From contig DAIDTM010000074.1 of the NCBI GenBank assembly GCA_027457205.1, positions 1 through 9,419 of the forward strand: a stretch of 9,419 nt of DNA, given 5' to 3'. A model generated the notes under the pieces. That model did not search any database. It was not told the origin of the DNA and worked only from the letters and a program-made list of their open reading frames with translations. This DNA is from Anaerolineae bacterium (GTDB lineage Bacteria; Chloroflexota; Anaerolineae; UBA4142). The translations under genes and the position numbers were made by a program. Numbering within the stretch: position 1 is the first letter of the stretch; every line of letters starts with the position of its first letter. Of the stretch, positions 5,200 through 9,419 are shown piece by piece.

Positions 5200-7176
5200 C
5201 TATGCTATTGCAAACAGTCCCTCAAGTTCTGCGACAATTTGCTGATCGGTGAAATGGCGGGCGGTGATTGCGCCGGCAGGACACGCCGCCGTGCAGGTGC
5301 CACAGCCCTTGCATAGCGCTTCGTTGATCCGGACGACGCCGGTGCCGTTCTGCGCAATGAAGCTGATTGCCGCGTACGGACAGAGCGCGAGGCAGGTCTT
5401 GCAGCCGGAACACAACGCCTCATCGACGAGCGCGGTCGTTGGCGAGATGACTACTGTGCCGCGACCGAGCAGCGACAAGACTTCACCTGCCGCCGCGCCC
5501 GCGTGCGCGACGGTGTCAGGCACATCTTTGGGTGCCTGACACGTACCTGCCAGAAAAACGCCTTCGGTGTTTGTGTGGAATGGACGCAGTTTCGGATGCG
5601 CCTCTTGGAAAAATCCGCTTGCACTGCGACTGATGCCAAAGAGCGATGCAACCTTGTCCGAGTCGCGTTGCGGTTCCATCGCAGTCTCAAGCACCACCAT
5701 ATCGACGCCGATTTGAACTGGGATGCCAAGCGTCGTGTCTTCGGCTTTGACTTGCAACTTGCCATCGTTCAGCACAACAACTTCAGCGCCACGACCGCGT
5801 ACAAAGTAGACGCCCTCTTCCTGCACACGTTGATAAAATTCCTCATCGTCCTTGCCGAACGCGCGAATGTCCATATAAAATTCAAAAACTTCCGCGCCCG
5901 TCTTATCGCGCACGAGATGTGCGTGCTTGAGCGCATACATACAACACACGCGCGAGCAATATCGATTGGCGTGCTCGTCGCGACTGCCGACGCAGTGAAT
6001 GATCGCGACGCGCTCTGGCTTTTTCCCTTCCGCGGTGAGTATCAGACCTTTCGTCGGTCCCGTCGCGCTCGACATCCGCTCGAATTGCAAGCCATCGAGA
6101 ATGTTGGGCGATTTGCCGTACGCGTACGCCGATAATCGTTTGGGGTTGAACATATCAAACCCGGTCGCGACGACGATGCTACCAACGTTCAACTCGACGA
6201 TTTCTTCCTTCTGGTCGAAATCGATTGCGTTGGCGGGGCATGCCTTGATGCAATCCTTCAAGCATTTGCCGCGGCTAAGCCAGACGCAGGTATCTTTATC
6301 GATCACCGTTTTCATCGGCACACCTTGACCGTTCAGTGGAATATACGCCGCGCGCCGTTTGCTCAGCCCGGCGTCGAATTCGTTTGGCACGCCCTTGCGA
6401 TACACGCACGCCTCGACGCATGCACCGCAGCCGGTGCACAATGTCGTATCGACATAGCGAGGGCGTTGGCGCACTTTGACTTTGAATTGACCGATGTAAC
6501 CCGACACATCGATCACGTCGCTGTAGGTCAGGAGTCGAATGTTGGGGTGCCGACCGGCATCCATCATCTTGGGTCCGATAATTCAGGTGCTACAGTCGAG
6601 CGTTGGAAATGTTTTATCGAGCTGTGCCATGTGCCCGCCGATGGACGGTTCGCGTTCCACCAGATAGACTTGGTAGCCGCCTTCGGCAATCGTCAGCGCG
6701 GCTTGAATTCCTGCGATGCCACCACCAACGACGAGCGCGGCAGGTGTCACTTTTTCTTTGCGTGCCTGCAGTGGTGCGTGCCATGCCACGCGCGCGACCG
6801 CCGCGCTCACCAATCGTTTTGCTTTTGCGGTTGCCTGCGCCGGGTCTTCGACGACCCAGGAGACTTGTTCGCGAATATTCGTCATCTGGAAATAGTACGG
6901 ATTCAATCCTGCGGCGGCGATGGCGTTTTGAAATGTCGGCTCGTGCATTCGTGGTGTGCAGGACGCGACGACGACGCGGTTGATGCCAAGATGCTTGATA
7001 TCGTCCTGGATCATCTTCTGCCCTGACTCGGAGCACATGTACTTGAACTGCCGTGCCACGGTGACGTTCGGCAGCACGCTGGCAAAGCGTACAACCTCTG
7101 GCACATCAATCACCGCGCCGATGTTGATGCCGCATTCGCAAACGTAAACGCCAATCCGTATTTGATCGTCCGTCAT
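5200..7176 (-). CDS. hdrA: HdrA, FAD/iron-sulfur flavoprotein subunit with in-frame UGA (selenoprotein, Sec198)
   Basis: This is the electron-bifurcating hub of the complex, 658 aa when the UGA at codon 198 is read through. Order of parts: an N-terminal domain with CECG (Cys13, Cys15) and ASCTPRMHEP; a nucleotide-binding GGGIAG (151-156) opening the FAD domain; a CSTU site (Cys195, Sec198); a CxxCxxCxxxC ferredoxin motif (247-257); a further cysteine group at 297, 305, 309 and 313; and two C-terminal ferredoxin motifs (589-599 and 622-632). The ATG at 7176 has AGGGA 5-6 nt upstream. The TGA at 6585-6583 sits where HdrA proteins normally read DCSTC, and the frame and similarity continue without a break. 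TGA is a normal stop elsewhere here (3206, 8993), so recoding is local. A SECIS-like hairpin follows. A nonsense mutation is the alternative, but it is much less likely. Confidence 0.92.
6546..6562 (-). promoter_or_regulatory. Putative bacterial SECIS element in hdrA mRNA
   Basis: In the mRNA sense the segment is GGAUGCCGGUCGGCACC. It folds as GG/CC, a bulged A, then UGCC/GGCA closed by a GGUC tetraloop. The loop starts 27 nt after the UGA, inside the roughly 16-37 nt range described for bacterial SECIS elements, and has the required G at the start of the apical loop. From memory, the E. coli fdhF SECIS has the same GGUC loop with a bulged base below a short GC-rich stem; pairs next to the loop differ in a compensatory way here. 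SelB would bind this hairpin. Confidence 0.75.
6583..6585 (-). other. In-frame UGA, probable selenocysteine codon (Sec198 of HdrA)
   Basis: The TGA is flanked by codons giving L-D-C-S-T before it and I-I-G-P-K-M after it. This corresponds to the conserved CSTC...PKM segment of HdrA with Sec replacing the second Cys. Upstream (197 codons) and downstream (460 codons) parts share one frame and together make a normal-length HdrA. Confidence 0.85.
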
Positions 7177-7189
7177 CTTTTCCCTGAAC

Positions 7190-7257
7190 ATCGTCTCGTA
7201 GTCTATAGTCCTGTAGTCAGTCTATGCGACTACAAGACTATTTGACTGCTAGACGAT
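7190..7257. repeat. Imperfect palindrome of GTAGTC-type words between hdrCB and hdrA
   Basis: The left arm is 7190-7218, containing ATCGTCT and ATAGTCCTGTAGTC. The right arm is 7228-7257, whose reverse complement contains ATCGTCT and ATAGTCTTGTAGTC. They flank a 9-nt loop. The terminal 7 bp pair perfectly, and the inner 14 bp pair with one mismatch. The 85-nt gap is almost entirely this element, and it ends 13 nt upstream of the hdrA start, just before its ribosome binding site. Confidence 0.8.
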
Positions 7258-7261
7258 CCGA

Positions 7262-8464
7262 TTATTTTTCCATCGCCTGCCACACAAGTTCCGTAATATC
7301 CAAAATCTTGATGCGCGCCTTGGTCTTGCGCGCTGCGCCGAGCAGTGTGCGCTTGCACTGTTGACACGCCGAGACGAGTGCTTCGGCGCCGGTGCTTGTG
7401 GCTTGCGCCAAACGACGCGCGGCGATATCCTCCGTGACTGCTGCCTCGGACATCGCGACATCGCCGCCGCCGCCGCAACACATCGCGTCTTCGCGATTAT
7501 TCGTCATCTCGCGCAGCGTAATCCCCGGAATGCCTTTGATCACCGCGCGCGGCGCGTCATATACGCCGTTCTTGCGTCCCAAGTCGCACGGATCGTGATA
7601 GGTAACGACCCACGGCAGTTTCGCCAGTTTGACGCGGTTCTCTTCGATCAGATTCGCGAGGAATTCGGTGGCATGCAGGACTTGAAATCCAAACTTGCCG
7701 CGGCCATTCGCGTACGCGGGATAGAGATGCTGCCAGGTGTGATAGCAAGAAGCGCAAGTCGTAACGAGAGTCTTCGGTTCTAATGCTTTGACTTGTTCGA
7801 TGTTGTGCTGGGCGAATCGTGCGACATCTTCCGTCATTCCTGCACCGAAGAGTGGATAGCCGCAGCACCACTCGTCGTCGCCAAGCGTTGTGTAATTCAC
7901 TTTTGCTCGCTCAAGAATCTGGACCAGCGCCTGAGGAATCGAGTATGCCTGCGGATAGAAAGAGGAGACGCAACCGATGAAAAGGAGCGCTTCCGCTCCC
8001 CGCTGACTCGTCGAGCCAAGTTGCGCGGGCAGCGGTTCCAGATTCTGGCTCCAGATCATGCGTGAGCGGTTGTCTTCGTTGAGGATGTTGTAGGTCGCAT
8101 TGACTGTGCCGCGCAGTTGGAGGATATTCTGAGGAATTTCGAGATTCTGAGCGACTGCCCACTCGCGCAGATGACGCATTGTGTCGCCGGTCATGATCCC
8201 GCGCGGGCAGCGGGCACTGCAGGCATAGCACTGCGTGCAGAGCCAGAACGTACGACTGTTCAGCACCTGGTCGCGCAAACCCAGCCGCATCAATTGCCAC
8301 AATTGCCGTGGCGTGTAATCCATGAGTTCCACGGCAGGGCAGGAAACGCTGCAGGTGCCACATTGGAAACATGTCAAGACTTGTTTCCAATCCGGCTCCA
8401 CCTGCTTGATAAATTCGCGATCCAGGCGTTCCTCCGTTAATACGCCCAGTTGTTTGAGGGACAT
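7262..8464 (-). CDS. Fused HdrC-HdrB (HdrD-type) heterodisulfide reductase subunit
   Basis: This 400-aa protein combines HdrC and HdrB. Residues 32-42 and 76-86 hold two [4Fe-4S] motifs (CFQCGTCSVSCP and CTQCYACSARCP). Residues 165-240 and 293-370 are two complete CCG domains: Cys165/Cys200-Cys201/Cys237-Cys240 and Cys293/Cys329-Cys330/Cys367-Cys370. In HdrB each such set binds a non-cubane [4Fe-4S] cluster, and the pair cleaves a disulfide. Both sets being intact suggests a catalytically competent disulfide reductase rather than a degenerate electron-transfer relative. The ATG at 8464 has GAGGAGG 9 nt upstream; a TTG at 8473 directly abuts that site and is unlikely. The gene sits 112 nt after the 71-aa gene and 85 nt before hdrA. 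The substrate disulfide is unknown. DsrK/GlpC-like proteins share the CCG fold, but the hdrA/mvh context settles the assignment. Confidence 0.93.
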   Translation of the reverse strand: MSLKQLGVLTEERLDREFIKQVEPDWKQVLTCFQCGTCSVSCPAVELMDYTPRQLWQLMRLGLRDQVLNSRTFWLCTQCYACSARCPRGIMTGDTMRHLREWAVAQNLEIPQNILQLRGTVNATYNILNEDNRSRMIWSQNLEPLPAQLGSTSQRGAEALLFIGCVSSFYPQAYSIPQALVQILERAKVNYTTLGDDEWCCGYPLFGAGMTEDVARFAQHNIEQVKALEPKTLVTTCASCYHTWQHLYPAYANGRGKFGFQVLHATEFLANLIEENRVKLAKLPWVVTYHDPCDLGRKNGVYDAPRAVIKGIPGITLREMTNNREDAMCCGGGGDVAMSEAAVTEDIAARRLAQATSTGAEALVSACQQCKRTLLGAARKTKARIKILDITELVWQAMEK

Positions 8465-8576
8465 GTGAGGCAACCTCCTCGTTTCTCACTAAACCGGGCA
8501 ACGTCGTAACGAGAACAGCGAAACGCCAGACGGAAAACTCGTTTCCGACCCGGCTCATTTGAGCAAGCGGCAGATT

Positions 8577-8792
8577 TTACAGGTGCGGGGCGGTGTCTTC
8601 GATGTTGTGCATCAGGCGCGAACGCGCATTTACCTCAGCCAGTTTGTTTGACACATACAGAGACACGTCGATCCAGAGCTGTCGCGCTTGGTCTTCAGGC
8701 AATTTGCACACGCTTTTGACGGTATGCCCTCTGCTCCGTAAGTATTCATCTACAAACATTCTCGCCAGCTCCGTTTCGGGATTGTCAATCAC
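8577..8792 (-). CDS. 71-aa protein of unknown function, first gene of the cluster
   Basis: I do not recognise the family. The protein is soluble, mostly helical in appearance and acidic to neutral, with one cysteine (Cys29, KSVCKLPEDQ). It has a charged central segment (PEDQARQLWIDVSLYVSNKLAEV), no membrane segment and no known motif. The start is a GTG at 8792 with AAGGGGG 6 nt upstream, a strong ribosome binding site that supports real translation. It precedes hdrCB on the same strand with a 112-nt spacer that carries a 6-bp hairpin (8531-8547, CGGAAA/TTTCCG). Position suggests membership in the Hdr transcription unit; a regulatory or assembly role would be speculation. Confidence 0.65.
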   Translation of the reverse strand: MIDNPETELARMFVDEYLRSRGHTVKSVCKLPEDQARQLWIDVSLYVSNKLAEVNARSRLMHNIEDTAPHL

Positions 8793-8826
8793 AGTTCACC
8801 CCCTTGGTTCGTAGAACTCACCCTTG

Positions 8827-8874
8827 TTATTTTCTATCATCTTGCGCGAAGGTGGAATAGGGCGCGATACTCAT
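8827..8874 (-). CDS. Possible 15-codon upstream ORF (leader peptide candidate)
   Basis: An ATG at 8874 is preceded by GAGGAG 5 nt upstream. It opens a 15-residue frame (MSIAPYSTFAQDDRK) ending in TAA at 8829-8827, 34 nt before the 71-aa gene's start. The ribosome binding site is better than many in the window, but such a short frame can arise by chance. No attenuator-like alternative hairpin is obvious after it. Confidence 0.25.
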   Translation of the reverse strand: MSIAPYSTFAQDDRK

Positions 8875-8910
8875 TTTCACTCCTCACACTTGTCATTTCT
8901 GTTGTATCCC

Positions 8911-8944
8911 GGCAAAACAAAACGCCAGCGATTCGTCGCTGGCG
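8911..8944 (-). terminator. Rho-independent terminator of the response regulator gene
   Basis: A perfect 9-bp GC-rich stem, CGCCAGCGA (8923-8931) with TCGCTGGCG (8936-8944), closes a 4-nt loop. In the minus-strand sense it is followed at once by TTTTGTTTTG. It lies 49 nt after the response regulator stop at 8993. It should isolate that gene from the hydrogenase cluster, so the cluster's promoter is expected between about 8910 and 8792. I could not identify convincing -35/-10 boxes there. Confidence 0.85.
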
Positions 8945-8992
8945 CGTAACGGTGGTTCAGTTCATATGTAAGGCAGGTTGTTCCACGATCTC

Positions 8993-9419
8993 TCAAGGCA
9001 ATTTTTCAGGCAGTTCGATAATTCCTTTTTGGATGGCGTATTTGATCAACTCGCCACGATCGTGCATGCCTAATTTTTCCATGATATGCGCACGGTGATT
9101 TTGCACTGTTCGCACGCTGAGATGCAGTATGTCGGCGATCCGCTTGTTCGGGTGTCCTTCGGCGATCAACTGCAGAACTTCGCGCTCACGATCGGTCAGC
9201 CCGTTGAACGAATCGCGTTCTTGCCCGGTTTCGACGCGGCGGAGATAATCCTCCACGAGTCGTTTTGTAATAGATGGATACAGAAACGCCTCATCTTGAT
9301 AAACTGCGCGGATGGCGTGGACGAGCTCGCTTCCCGCCACTTTTTTCAGAACGTAGCCCAGCACACCGGCTTCCAACATCCGCGCGATGTACTCGTCACT
9401 TTCATACATCGTCAAAACG
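8993..9419 (-). CDS. NarL/FixJ (LuxR-type) response regulator, 5'-partial
   Basis: About 142 residues are visible; the N-terminus, with the phospho-accepting aspartate, lies beyond the right window edge. The visible start (VLTMYESDEYIARMLEAGVLGYVLKK) is the alpha4-beta5 part of a receiver domain, including the conserved lysine of the LKK motif. A linker (about 50-70 in the visible part) leads to a C-terminal LuxR-type helix-turn-helix: GLTDREREVLQLIAEGHPNK followed by IADILHLSVRTVQNHRAHIMEKLG. The family activates transcription after phosphorylation by a partner kinase. It is on the same strand as the hydrogenase cluster but ended by its own terminator, so control of that cluster is possible but not shown. 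Confidence 0.93.
   Translation of the reverse strand, partial: VLTMYESDEYIARMLEAGVLGYVLKKVAGSELVHAIRAVYQDEAFLYPSITKRLVEDYLRRVETGQERDSFNGLTDREREVLQLIAEGHPNKRIADILHLSVRTVQNHRAHIMEKLGMHDRGELIKYAIQKGIIELPEKLP

Noticed and set aside
6583..6585. Premature stop making hdrA a pseudogene, or two separate genes
   Set aside because: The stop replaces a conserved Cys exactly, the frame and family similarity continue on both sides, and a SECIS-like hairpin follows. The downstream ORF's ATG at 6567 has no ribosome binding site and would begin mid-domain.
5200..7176. Alternative genetic code with TGA as Trp or Gly
   Set aside because: TGA ends the membrane protein (3206-3208) and the response regulator (8993-8995) at family-appropriate or context-appropriate places, so TGA is a stop in this genome.
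8531..8547. 6-bp hairpin between the 71-aa gene and hdrCB as a terminator
   Set aside because: The stem is short and no T-tract follows on the minus strand. It is noted within the neighbouring gene entry only.
8793..8910. Sigma-70-like promoter for the cluster
   Set aside because: A TTGACA-like ATGACA near 8898 has no acceptable -10 at 16-18 nt spacing, and other box pairs are equally poor, so no promoter is called.

Overview
The window most likely comes from an uncultivated anaerobic bacterium. Its main content is a seven- or eight-gene minus-strand cluster for an electron-bifurcating hydrogenase/heterodisulfide reductase of the MvhADG-HdrABC type. The general style (HdrC-HdrB fusion, group 3c hydrogenase, GC-rich genes separated by short-word palindromic repeats) suggests a Chloroflexota (Anaerolineae)-like genome. 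There is no rRNA or other phylogenetic marker here, so that placement is only an inference.

Layout from left to right. Positions 2-1102 (+) hold the 3' part of a lipocalin-like/carotenoid 1,2-hydratase (CrtC/AttH) family protein, converging on the main cluster. The main cluster is read right to left from 8792 to 1221: a 71-aa protein of unknown function (8792-8577); a fused HdrC-HdrB, i.e. HdrD-type, disulfide reductase (8464-7262); HdrA (7176-5200); MvhD (5152-4718); MvhG (4636-3671); a 149-aa multi-pass membrane protein (3655-3206); MvhA (3209-1743); and a GcvH-like lipoyl carrier protein (1646-1221). At the right edge is the 3' part of a NarL/LuxR-type response regulator (9419-8993). A strong hairpin plus T-tract terminator (8944-8911) separates it from the cluster.

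The key observation is in hdrA. An in-frame TGA (6585-6583) falls exactly where the family has the second cysteine of a conserved CxxC, and the frame continues intact for another 460 residues. Twenty-seven nucleotides after the TGA is a compact hairpin with a GGUC apical loop, the hallmark of a bacterial SECIS element. HdrA is therefore read here as one 658-residue selenoprotein (Sec198), not as two ORFs or a pseudogene. Sec-HdrA is known from methanococci and from a few bacteria, so the family is not new, but automatic annotation would split this gene.

Working model: MvhAG oxidises H2, MvhD passes electrons to HdrA, and the HdrA flavin splits them between ferredoxin (through HdrA's ferredoxin-like clusters) and a disulfide reduced at the two non-cubane clusters of the HdrC-HdrB fusion. 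A bacterium would not be expected to use CoM-S-S-CoB. The co-encoded lipoyl carrier suggests a testable alternative in which the disulfide partner is protein-bound lipoamide, by analogy with the lipoate-binding proteins of sHdr sulfur-oxidation loci. The membrane protein, start/stop-overlapped with mvhA, might tether the complex.

Four of the non-coding gaps in and after the cluster (after hdrCB, hdrA-to-mvhD excluded, plus mvhD-mvhG, mvhA-gcvH and gcvH-crtC) hold a large imperfect palindrome built of short repeated words. The hdrA-mvhD gap holds a smaller, weaker version. No gap in the window exceeds about 210 bases.
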